This document shows positions 24,275 through 34,110 of a stretch of 64,000 nt of DNA, in pieces. The stretch is from Pestalotiopsis fici W106-1 (taxonomy: Eukaryota > Ascomycota > Sordariomycetes > Amphisphaeriales > Sporocadaceae). The position numbers were made by a program, and so were the translations under genes. The first letter of the stretch is position 1. Each line of letters opens with the position of its first letter. The stretch lies in the NCBI RefSeq assembly GCF_000516985.1, contig NW_006917091.1:5328518-5392517 (forward strand), in the 5' to 3' direction. Below the pieces are notes generated by a model that saw only the letters and a list, made by a program, of their open reading frames with translations, ran no database searches and had not been told where the DNA came from.

Positions 24275-25640
24275 TCAGAGATAGTATATGAAGCTTCCGC
24301 TATTACCTGCCTCGGAGATATTCGGCGCAGAGTACACGATCATGTAAAGGCTCGTCTTCGGCATATGAGTCAGCGAGACCCGAGTATGTCCAACGCCATT
24401 GGGCGAGTCAAAGCCGTGCTTGGGACCGTGTTTCAGTCAATACCTGGCCATTGATGCGGAGAAGCACAACCTGGGGCGATCTGAATACTCAAACCGTTGC
24501 ATTCAGGTCCCGCTCATATCGTCCAGCGAGGTGAAAATGGCCGTACTTTTGGAACCATGTGGACAACACCTTGGAGTTTTCCGCATCCATGTAACGGAGC
24601 CACGATGCCTGCATATGCGCAGCTTGACCTCGACATCCGTGTTGCATTCGGCATGTGCGAGAGGCCTCAGCTCGTACACGGAAGCAGCTTTGGCTCCCGA
24701 GTCCAGAACATCCTGTGTCTCCAGTTCTGGATCAGAGCTGTTAAGGCTTAATGCGTGGCACCACAACGGCCCGTACCACAAATCCTCGAGCGCCTCGAGA
24801 TCCGATTCTACGGCGGGTCCAGAGATTGAGCCTCAAGGTTGAATGCATATTTGACTTTCGCGAAAGTGTTGGCTAGCGTGTTGACCTATATCTTGACCCT
24901 AGATGATAGAGACTCGGGGATCAGCAAAAAGACCGATGGGATGTCTTCTGCCTCGAATGTTTTGGAGTAGTTTTCGAGGAAGTCGGCGGAACTCGTGAGT
25001 GGCATCGAAGATAACGGAACCGGTAGATTCACCCGTGTGAATGACCTTTCCAAGTGGAAACCAGATTGAAATATGCTTTGGCTCCTATATCAACCCATGG
25101 TTAGTAAATACTAAGATTCAAGGTTGAGCTAGCAGAGTAACTCTTTCTGTAGCCTAAATACCTGAAGAAAAACATGGAATCCACCAATTACTGGAAAACA
25201 GCGGAAGAGAGTTGGGTCAAATGCAGTCACTACGAGAAGTTTTGAGATTGGTGGAGGAAGTTTTGCAGGATTTCTTCGAAATTCTTGCTCGAAGCACTGA
25301 AATACGATAGGCTACAGGTTGGGCTTTGCCGAATCGATGCCCGGAACATCCTTGGCCCTCGCGGCCAATTGGTTGAGACTATCGTAAGCAGTGCCGGATG
25401 CAAACGAGCTGAGCTCGGTCGCAAAGCGGATAATCTCACCGTCCCTCTTCTTCTTCCAGTTGAGGCTGAACTAGAGAGGCGACCCATAATATGTGAAGGT
25501 TGAATTGTAGTGGCGTTTGCCGTTTACAGGAGCTGACCCAAACCAGTTCGCAACACGTTGCTGTTACCATTGGGACATACTTCAGCTGTTGCTCGTCACT
25601 ATACTGATGTTGCACTGGCATAATCGGTACCCACCGCAGA
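24275..25640 (-). pseudogene. Decayed DMATS-type aromatic prenyltransferase
   Basis: On the minus strand, successive pieces in shifting frames follow the order of fungal indole/aromatic (ABBA-fold) prenyltransferases: YSDEQQLKYV (about 25600); FGSAPVNGKRHYNSTFTYYG, then FSLNWKKKRDGEIIRF (about 25540-25420); SGTAYDSLNQLAARAKDV and VFQCFEQEF; a spliced segment with WFPLGKVIHTGESTGSV; FLENYSKTFEAED and SSRVKI; LEALEDLWYGPLW; VYELRP with DVEVKL; STWFQKYGHFHLAGRYERDL; and GHTRVSLTHMPKTSLYMIVY before a TGA at 24275. In-frame TAG codons at 25471-25473, 25312-25314 and 24886-24888, plus frame changes near 25560, 24985, 24810 and 24590, show it is dead. Intact relatives prenylate Trp, Tyr or other aromatics with DMAPP. 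It lies directly upstream of the UbiA prenyltransferase. Confidence 0.72.
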
Positions 25641-26723
25641 TTACCTGCTCGGGTATATTAGATAGATGTTCATCACCTTTCTGTTGTAGATCGTAGGATC
25701 ATCTCAGACATGTTTCATTGCCCCTTCGATCACATATTCCCTTTAATATTGGCTTAGGTGAGAACTGGCTAGTCTGAAGCATTGTGGCTAGCGATTGGCC
25801 AATGGCACCCCACCAGAAGCTTACGGCTTTATTGTGGCTGGGGCCTGGATTTCTTCAGCAACATGCTTCAAGGAGGGAAAAGTTAGAGTTTAGTCATGAT
25901 GGCAGCTGTAAGATTGGAGATCATAAATGGCAAAGGGTGGCAAGCACAAGTCCTAGGTGGCGTTGATTATCAAGATAATAAGAGTCCCCTCTATACATAA
26001 GATATGCACAAAACTATAGTAAAGTAACGCCGAAAGTGGAGTTACAAAAGCCCGGAATTTTGAGCCTATAGCTTTCTCTAACAATAACCTTGGACCAATC
26101 AATTCTTGCATGGTATTTTCAGATAGCCCCTGCTTTAGGATGCTGTTTGAACAAGGCAAATCATAATATGTTTTTGTTATTGAAACCATGCAGATTGGTG
26201 AGGAGCTCGGGAAAAAGAAAAGTTAGGTGGGTGCTTAGACACTGGTGCAATATTATGACCTAGATGGATTCTGTGGGTACCAACGCTTATTCTGAATCTC
26301 AACAAACCCCGGAGCTTATAGTTTCTGGATCCACAGGATTGCGCGATGGACAAAGCCGAGCTGGCTGACTCATCCAACCATTGTCAAGCATTCACACAAG
26401 GCATGTCAGACCGGAGTTTATCGGTTAGGCAGTAGTAGGCGGGCGGCCAATCAAGCTCGCATCTATTGTTGCATGTTATGTTTTGCAATTGGTTTTGATC
26501 CTACTTGGAGAATTGTATATATATCATCCTAGAATAAAGGTTGCAATAATCTCAATCTATCCTGGTGCAGCGACCATAGCCCTCTACGTTTGATACTTTC
26601 CTCCCTTGGTCGGGCCACAGCATATATTGTCCATTTCAAGATCAGTTTCCTCTATTTACAAATTGATCAGGCATATGCTATCACAACCCAAAGAGAGAGC
26701 ATCAAAACAATTGTCTTAGCGCC
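25641..26723. other. Intergenic, promoter of UbiA gene
   Basis: About 1.1 kb, with no intact gene seen. The N-terminal end of the prenyltransferase relic may continue a little into it. A TATA-like run (tatatatat, about 26515-26523) lies roughly 200 bp upstream of the UbiA start. Confidence 0.4.
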
Positions 26724-27749
26724 ATGGGTGTCGTCGTTGACTACAAAAAGCCAAACCATGGCATTTTCCGCGTCCTCCCAGATGCGTGGGTTCCATACGC
26801 TGAACTGATGCGTCTTGACCGACAAGCTGGATTCTGGGCTTTTTACTGGCACTACTTGATCGGTCTTGGTTTCGCTGTCAACATCAAGCCTTTCTCCAAC
26901 GACCTTGATCTCGGTTCCATTGCCTTTCTCGCCGCGTATATGGGTCTATGGACTGTCATCTTTCGCGGTATCACCTGTACGTGGAACGACAATCTAGACC
27001 AGGACTTTGATCGACAAGTCGCTCGCTGCCGAGTGCGACCAATCCCCCGTGGTGCCGTATCCACCTTGCAGGCACACTTCTTTACTGCTGCTCTGTCTGC
27101 TGCTGGAGCCTGTCTCCTTTTCCCTTATGGTGAATCGACACTATACCATGCTGGAGTGGACAGCGTGCTCTTGTTCATCTACCCTCTCTTGAAGCGTTAT
27201 ACGCACTATCCCCAGGTCGAACTCGGATTTGGCTTGTCTTATGCCATCTTTTTGGTTGCTGCGTCGATCGGAAAGGATCCACTGCAGCCTCTGTTGGATT
27301 CGTCGTTGGATTTCTCATCCCGAGTCTCCAAGGTCATCCAGTCCCCCCTGGCCCAGTCCGCTGCGTGTCTCTACGTGGCTGGTATTCTCTGGACTGTCAT
27401 CTTCGACACCATCTATGCTCACCAGGATTATTTGGATGACTTGAAGGCTGGAGTCAAGGGACTTGCCGTGCTCCTTGGCAGGAAAGGAACAAAGCCTGCC
27501 TGCTATATCATGGGTGCCGTGCAGATTTACTGCCTGGTTCTGGCGGGTCAGCTGGCAGAATTTGGAGAAGTCTACTATGCTATTTCATGTGGTGGAACGG
27601 CTCTCACTCTGGCATGGATGATCTGGGTCACTGATCTGGAAGATGGTGCCAGTTGCGCTTGGGCATTTGGCCGTGGAAGTGCCTACCCCGGTGCCGCGAT
27701 CTCGGTCGGGCTTTTGGCCGAGTTCTGCGCCAGAAAGTACGTATTCTGA
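26724..27749 (+). CDS. UbiA-family aromatic prenyltransferase, COQ2-like
   Basis: A single exon encodes 341 residues with eight or so hydrophobic segments. Both Asp-rich motifs that bind the Mg2+-diphosphate are intact: NDNLDQDFD (88-96) and DTIYAHQDYLDD (228-239). YPLLKRYTHYPQ lies between them, as in 4-hydroxybenzoate polyprenyltransferases. This membrane enzyme transfers an isoprenyl chain to a phenolic ring. A cluster-located COQ2 paralogue usually makes prenylated phenols or meroterpenoids, and its closeness to 4-hydroxybenzoate enzymes fits with the nearby tyrosine-type ammonia-lyase. Chain length (dimethylallyl, geranyl or farnesyl) cannot be read from sequence. Start: the only ATG before the conserved PDAWVPYAELMRLDRQAG. 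It lacks a mitochondrial targeting extension, unlike housekeeping COQ2. Confidence 0.93.
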   Translation: MGVVVDYKKPNHGIFRVLPDAWVPYAELMRLDRQAGFWAFYWHYLIGLGFAVNIKPFSNDLDLGSIAFLAAYMGLWTVIFRGITCTWNDNLDQDFDRQVARCRVRPIPRGAVSTLQAHFFTAALSAAGACLLFPYGESTLYHAGVDSVLLFIYPLLKRYTHYPQVELGFGLSYAIFLVAASIGKDPLQPLLDSSLDFSSRVSKVIQSPLAQSAACLYVAGILWTVIFDTIYAHQDYLDDLKAGVKGLAVLLGRKGTKPACYIMGAVQIYCLVLAGQLAEFGEVYYAISCGGTALTLAWMIWVTDLEDGASCAWAFGRGSAYPGAAISVGLLAEFCARKYVF

Positions 27750-29706
27750 TGGATTCCTTCGGGTCCCCAGTCGTACCGCGCATGCGAGGTGAGCCACGTG
27801 GTCGACGGGAGAAGGAAACAGCACAGTGTCCCCCCGTACTGCGGGTCACAACACAATTAGAACTGACGAGCATACTACTACTTCAATTACCTACCTAGGT
27901 AGGTAGCATTGGTATGGAGGGAGTATGTAGGAGTGGGGGTACAAAGGGTCCATGCAGGGATCTGTAGAGTTGATTTAGCATCGCAAGTAGTTTTAGAGTT
28001 TAGATACTAGGCGAGTTCCTGGCAAAAGAATTTATATATGATGCATATGAATGAGTATAGGCAGCTCCTTATCGAAGCTTGTGCCAGTCGTGACCACCCT
28101 TGTCACATCGACGTGGAATAATCTATCTTGCCTACGGGATTGTGACCAGAGTATGACAGATAGCAAACATAGTTAATCCAAGACGTGCTGAGGAGATACA
28201 CCATGTGGGAGACGCGAATGAGATCAACAGGAGCATGCATAATCACCACCAGGATGGAATGGTTGTAACGATGCATGGTGCGACAGCCGAACTCGGAGAA
28301 CTTTTCTACGGGCACATTCCATGTCACACAGGCTCATTTGTGATGTAGAAAGCTGTAGGACGGTCAGATGCATATTACATGTGCTGGTTGATGCCTTTGT
28401 GCATTGTGTAAACACTCCATCGGTCTTTTCCTAAATGTCCGCCCCAGGAATACTGGCTCGCAGGTGCCCACAGTGGGTTGGTTGTTGGTCACCAAGAGGC
28501 CCATAACGCGGCGGCTGCCGGTTACGACTACCACGCGCCGAAATCATATTTGAGGAATTTCTATATTTACCATGATTAGTAACTATCGATCAATAAAGCA
28601 AGCTAGTTATAATGATGAATATTGTTAGATATGCACATCTCCCATTTTACATATTGGAAAAGATGAGAATATGCTAAGAAATCATCGACTTGTGCATAAG
28701 GCTTGGCCGTTATGCAGCGGGGTATCCTAGTAATATCGTTTTTGCTCAGTTTGTGGAAAAGAATTGAAGGGTCCTAGTACCCAGAGTAGGTATTTAACAA
28801 ACAATAACGGATCGGGATACATGGGTTTAGTTAAATAAAATGCATGAGTCCTGCGGAGTCATCAACTCTCGTAGCCCATTGAAAACAACCATTAAGCCGG
28901 AGGCTCTGAGGTAAGCTCCGGGGTCCGATGCTTTTATCCGTCAAAATGAGATTTGTACCCATTTCTTTGGACTACTTATCACACGTGCTTTACGGGCTGG
29001 AATCAAGCCCGAGAAAACACAGTGGGTCGGATTTCTTATGCGGTTTTTTGGTCATAATTTCTCCGAGTCGGCGTGTTGAAGCAACACGGGTCTAGGCCCA
29101 CCGGCGAAAGCTAAAGCCGAATGAATATGATCCATAAGCATGTTTGCGGGCCGGGTACCAGATGCAGAGCAGGGGTCTCTCTTTCTGGTTAGTGAATCTG
29201 CACGCCGTTCTGTATGCCAAATGTACGGCAATGTTGGCTGTCAACTGCACATTGAAATGCAACATGGCTGACTAGTGCTTATGGGTCCGGATAACTTGTC
29301 TGCTTGAGCGGTTTCGAGGACCCGAGTGAGAAACACGCAGGATCCATGGATTCAAAGACTGTGGTTCGGCACGTTCCCATCCCCGCTGAGTGGCTTGGGT
29401 TTTCGTCTCACTTCTCACTCCTTCAACGGTGCTGTTGCTTCAAAGTTTCATGATCGATCCAACTGAATTGTGTTCTCCCTCCACTGATTACTAGGTAAAT
29501 GTTAGCCACATTGATTGTGGCGGCAAGCATAAAGCTGAGAAATACATTGCCGCACGGCTTTACTCTTTGTTTTTCTTGTCTTTTGTAATCGTTTCTGACT
29601 CTCACCGCTACTTTCTCTTCGCGGCTACTTATCTCTTGATTCAAAACCTTGCGCTCAAGCTTGAAAGATATTCCCCCATACTATTTCATATCAATCAGTC
29701 ACAAAT
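27750..29706. other. Intergenic, no gene recognised
   Basis: About 2 kb between the UbiA gene and the cupin. A palindromic tacctaggtaggta stretch occurs at about 27892-27904. Small open frames on both strands carry no family signature. The last few hundred bases are the cupin promoter. Confidence 0.4.
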
Positions 29707-30424
29707 ATGGTGACCATTGAAGATTTTGGCCGTGTTGGTGCTGTTGGAAATGTTGCTGCTCGCAGCATAAAGGACGAATCGGTATTCCGTTCGACAGAAA
29801 ACGACTATGAAATTCCCATCAGAAAGTCAATACTTGTCAATGATCTCTACCCAACTCGAGAGCCCGTCGCTGATCCTGGTGATATAATGGAGGTAAAACT
29901 GTCCCAAGAAAATGAGGTACGTGAATTGCCTTTTGTGCTTTCAAACATGACTTGGTTGCAATAAGCGAGGCATGTGTTGACCACGAATACAGTCTGGCGT
30001 CGCCGTTACAAAAGGGACATTATTTCGCCTAGTTGATTTCGCCCCAGCGGCGGCAACATCTTTACAAGCCGCCAACAACGTTGACTTGGCCGTCGTGGTC
30101 AAGGGCTCGTTCAAGATTATCCTTGAGTCGGGCGAAGAGCGCATGATCAACTGCGGCGATGCAGCAGTTCAACGGGCCAACGTACGTAGGTGGATCAACA
30201 TGTCTAACAATGGACAAGACTCGGGGCAGATACTATTTATCGTGCAAGGGATCCAAGATAATCACGTGGATGGTCCGTTGATTGCCAGAGCTCATGGTAA
30301 AATCGGACAGACCCATGTCAAAGTTTCTGATCATAAGCCCGTTGTTTACGCAAGGAATGATGACAGTTTTGATTGGAGGCATGACTACAGGAGATATGAC
30401 GATAAATTTGATAGCGAGTTTTGA
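29707..30424 (+). CDS. Cupin-domain protein lacking canonical metal ligands
   Basis: Two exons (29707-29916, 29993-30424) give 213 residues. One cupin barrel is visible: the first motif region reads FAPAAATSLQAANNVDLAVV then VKGSFKIILESGEE, and the second reads GDAAVQRANVRRWINMSNN. Fungal relatives usually have HxT/H-type ligands before VDYGVVLEG and a His in QRGTNHAW; here those positions are non-histidine, so metal binding is doubtful. Such small cupins occur in fungal metabolite clusters and have been linked to isomerase, cyclase or dehydratase-type steps. It lies between UbiA and the dehydrogenase, all on the plus strand. The C-terminal tail is charged (DWRHDYRRYDDKFDSEF). It may be an active metal-free enzyme or a non-catalytic binding protein. 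Confidence 0.82.
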
Positions 30425-32563
30425 TGAGTTGCAAAATACTTCCAAAATACCATCTCCCATTTTTTTTTTGGACCAGCCAGGTTTCATAATGGATGCCTTT
30501 ACATTTGAACGCACATAGGTATAATATTCCCATTGATTTGTCTTGAAGCCGAGTCTAGTCTTGGCACAGCTTACCCCACGAAAGGTTCAAATGATACAAA
30601 TTAAATACCCGGCAAGTCAGGGAATTTTGGGTGGCACTTCCTACTCTCCCCGCACTACCATACGCGACGTTGCTTACTACGCGCGACGCAGGAAAACGAT
30701 GGATAAACTGCAACGGAAAATGAACAAGTGAATCTATCGAGCTATGCAGCCACAAAGAGCGATGATCGTATCAAGAGATCTGTTAATCTAGGTTGACAAC
30801 TATGGCTACGAAAGTGGCTTGTGGAAGTAAAACGGCGGACAAGCCCGTCTGGCCAGGGGTCGTGGGTGCTAGCACGTGACACCACGTCCCGGAAGATTCG
30901 AATAGTAGGACCAGCGTATCATCCACCCTGGATGAAGAAAGCCTCTTCGTTATCCGCAATCTCCAACCTCCCTAGAGCTTGTGCATGCTAATTTGCAAAC
31001 GCACAAAAGTACATATTCAACGTCGTTGCATTCCATGGCCACGACCTCTCGAGGAACCGGATGCTGTTGCTTTGCGATATTTGACCTGCCGTCATCAGTC
31101 AGTTCGATTCTACGAAGACCAAGGACATCGAATTTGCTTATAATCTTCGTAATATCTGAAACTTCCACTGTTTCTTCTACAATCACCCCAATATCTGGCT
31201 GTACGAACCGAACCTATCCCGAGGTCGCATTGGCGTAGTCAGCACTTTTGGAACCGAATACCAGTGTGCCGGTGGACAAAGCCAATCCTTATTCCCTCGA
31301 GACCGTTAGAACGTTTAGGTCTCAACGGGTGATGGTGTCACAACCATGCAGGGGTATGCCGTAAGGGCCAGTTAATTGCCTACCAATATATGTAGGTATT
31401 TTGGGAACCCGCCCGTGCGGCATTACGGCTATACTTGACCGTCTGTGCGAAGAAACTACGATTTAGTGACTATAGCGGCGACTATAGCGTCCCTCAGTTG
31501 CTTTGCCATGCGACAATGTCGTAAACCCCCCCTGTCTTGGCGTTCCATGAACCATAACGCCGGGAAGCGATGATCCTAACGCAACACCAGCTTCGCTTAC
31601 AAAGAACCTTTGACGATAGCTTCTCAAGTCGCTTTGAGATGTTCGGGCCCGAAGGAGTCTGGCGTCTGCTCCAAAAGGTGCCCTGGCCTCCGGTACTTTC
31701 TCTCCGGTCCTTTCTCTCAGGCAGTGCCGGAAGGTGACGTACATTTGAAGATGTGCCGTGATTGCATATTCCCCCGACCGGACCTATTTTTGAGCATGCA
31801 ATGGCTGGCAGATCTCTTTAGCTCCATCCAACACGCTACCGTATACGCCATGGCTTGCTTACAATGCGGGGTTCGGGGCGGTTCAGCTCTAGCATTCGGG
31901 GTATCTGCGTGCTACGCAGCTGTATGAGGACTATACGTTTTCCGCGATGAATTCATCATCAAAAAGTGATTTTCTGTTGCAAGACTACCTCAGCACTCAT
32001 CCTCCAGGATTATTGCGGGTAGATCTGTGAGACGAGTGGCGCAAGGACCGACCCGCTCTGCCTGCATGGTTACACAAAAGGTTTCTCCGAGCGGCACAGC
32101 CAATCGATTCCACTTGGATCCAACCTACCTAACCTAGAGAGTACGCAGTAAGCTACAGCACATCCATGGTACCCTGTAGAAACTATATCGCATCTAACCA
32201 CAACGCCAGCAGACTACAATATGAAGCTCCACACTGGTAGCTACAGTACGCTCACAGAGTGGATTTACTAGATGCGGCACAATAGACTGTTTGGACAGCT
32301 GATTGTCTCATGGTTTTCCCGCCTAGCCCAACACATCATCAGTTGCAGCCTGCATGCAGCAAACGACTCGGGCATTTGTAAGCAGCGGACAAGGAGAATA
32401 CGCTAGAATTCATGGCACCTAGCATCATGCAATTTGTAATCCAAGCTCGCCTTACATTGCTGGCAACTATATCAATGCCACGATCATACGTGAATTGAAC
32501 GTGAGATAACTCAACATTCACTCACAAAACAAAAGAAAAATCTCATCACCTAGCAATTTCACC
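30425..32563. other. Intergenic with possible minus-strand ORF relic
   Basis: About 2.1 kb. The minus strand at 31238-30950 has a protein-like open stretch (VEETVEVSDITKIISKF, then LRRIELTDDGRSNIAKQ), preceded in another frame by FGSKSADYANATSG. It may be a decayed gene of unknown family. Elsewhere no gene is recognised. The last hundred bases are the dehydrogenase promoter. Confidence 0.3.
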
Positions 32564-33656
32564 ATGTCGTCATACGTTATCACTGGAGCTTCGAGGGGCC
32601 TGGGAGTAAGTGCCGCCAAATGCAGAACATTTCTTTTTGGGTGTCAATGGCCTGACAGATGCGCGCATCAATAGTTTGCCTTCCTCAAGGAGTTCTCTAG
32701 CAACCCCAACAACACCGTCATTGGTCTTGCCCGAAATGCATCCGCCCTCAAGGAGAAGGTTGCATCGGAACTGCCTGGCCGATCCAACATTCACGTCTTT
32801 GCCGCCGATCTCACCAACTATGAAGATTTCAAGGTAAGCCGCATCAATGCCACTGGATATCGCTTCATACGGTTTTACTCACACGTTTCGCAAAACCTCA
32901 GACTGCTGCCGAGCAGACCTCAGCCGTCACTGGTGGTGCCGTCGACTACCTGGTTGCAAACGCCGCTTCCGTCTCATCAAATGAAGAGTACAATCCACTT
33001 GGAGACTTGTGAGTCTTGCCTTTTCCCTGTGCACTTAGAATAGAGGAAACTGATAGGGTTGAGCAGGCCTGTTTTGACGGCCGCCGAGAGCCTCCGCAAC
33101 TCAGTTGAAGTCAATGTGATTGGCAACATGTACTTCATCAGTGCCTTCCTCCCTCTCATTCTCAAGGGCAAGGTCAAGAAGATCATTTCCCTGAGCACAG
33201 GAATGGCCGACATTGACTTGATCAATGGGTACGATATTGAGATTTCAGCAATGTACGCCGCCTCCAAGGCGGCCTTGAACGTCATTATCGCCAAGTACAA
33301 CGTACAGTACAAGAAGCAGGGCGTCCTCTTTCTTTCCTACAGCCCAGGAGTTGTCGACACGGGCAACTTTGACGCCTCAACCTGTATGTGCATCTCCTCT
33401 TTTCACTCTATTTCGATAATTGAAAAACATGTTGGACTGACCACGGAACCTCTTCTCCCACACAGTGACCCCTGAGCAGCTTCAGCGACTGCAGACCATG
33501 TTTGGAGGTTTCGCCAAGTACGCACCCAACTTTGCGGGTCCCGTCCCCACGGAAGTGGCCGTCAAGCAGGCGGTTGAGGTCTGGGAGAATGCCAGCCTTG
33601 AAAAGGGCGATGGCGGCGCATTCATCTCTCACCTGGGCAACAGGCAGTGGCTGTAA
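32564..33656 (+). CDS. Short-chain dehydrogenase/reductase
   Basis: Five exons (32564-32605, 32675-32833, 32902-33008, 33067-33383, 33466-33656) encode 271 residues with every junction in phase. Classical SDR motifs: cofactor loop ITGASRGLG at the very N-terminus (split by the first intron right after it), NAAS after strand 4, catalytic Ser in KKIISLSTGM, and YAASK. It catalyses NAD(P)-dependent carbonyl/alcohol exchange in the cytosol. Fourth-exon acceptor: the cag ending at 33066 is the only one that restores LPVLTAAESL in frame. As the third plus-strand gene in a row after UbiA and the cupin, it is likely a tailoring reductase of the same pathway (inference). Confidence 0.9.
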
Positions 33657-33993
33657 TCAGTAATACGGACTGATATGAGCAATTAGTATATCTTAACACT
33701 TGTATATAGTGTCATCGCAAGAAGTCCTGAGACTATGATGAATTAGCTAGATTATACTTGAGAATAACAATGATACCTTATCCCAAAAAGCATTATCGGG
33801 CTGTTAATCATGGACTAGTGCTTGGAGACTATAATTAGAAAAGGGGAAAAAAGTATTTAATCATGTGCGGGGGGGTGTGGCTCCCCCGCGTAGTCAGCGA
33901 CCATGTTTTAATGTTGGGTTTGGTTTAATGTACTACTGTGGTTTTATGGGCATGCTTTAGCTTGTGGACCGTGAGTTCTTGGTTCGTGCGCAC

Positions 33994-34110
33994 GCAAGTT
34001 GTGCACATTTGGTGCTGTCAAATTGTACTGTGTATGATCGCGCTTTTGGGAGTTCCCCGTCGGTACTTGACATGGATGCAAAAGCTTTGGCCTGCGACCG
34101 CAGCAAGATA
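33994..34110 (+). repeat. Dispersed repeat, copy 2
   Basis: Matches 23642-23790 in order and orientation (gcaagttgtgca ... ttggtgctg ... ccccgtcg ... tgcga). The two copies bracket the DMATS relic, UbiA, cupin and SDR genes. Confidence 0.6.

Noticed and set aside
33867..33889. G/C hairpin as a bacterial-type terminator
   Set aside because: The window is eukaryotic; the 7-bp stem near the SDR 3' end may be chance or part of a mobile remnant.
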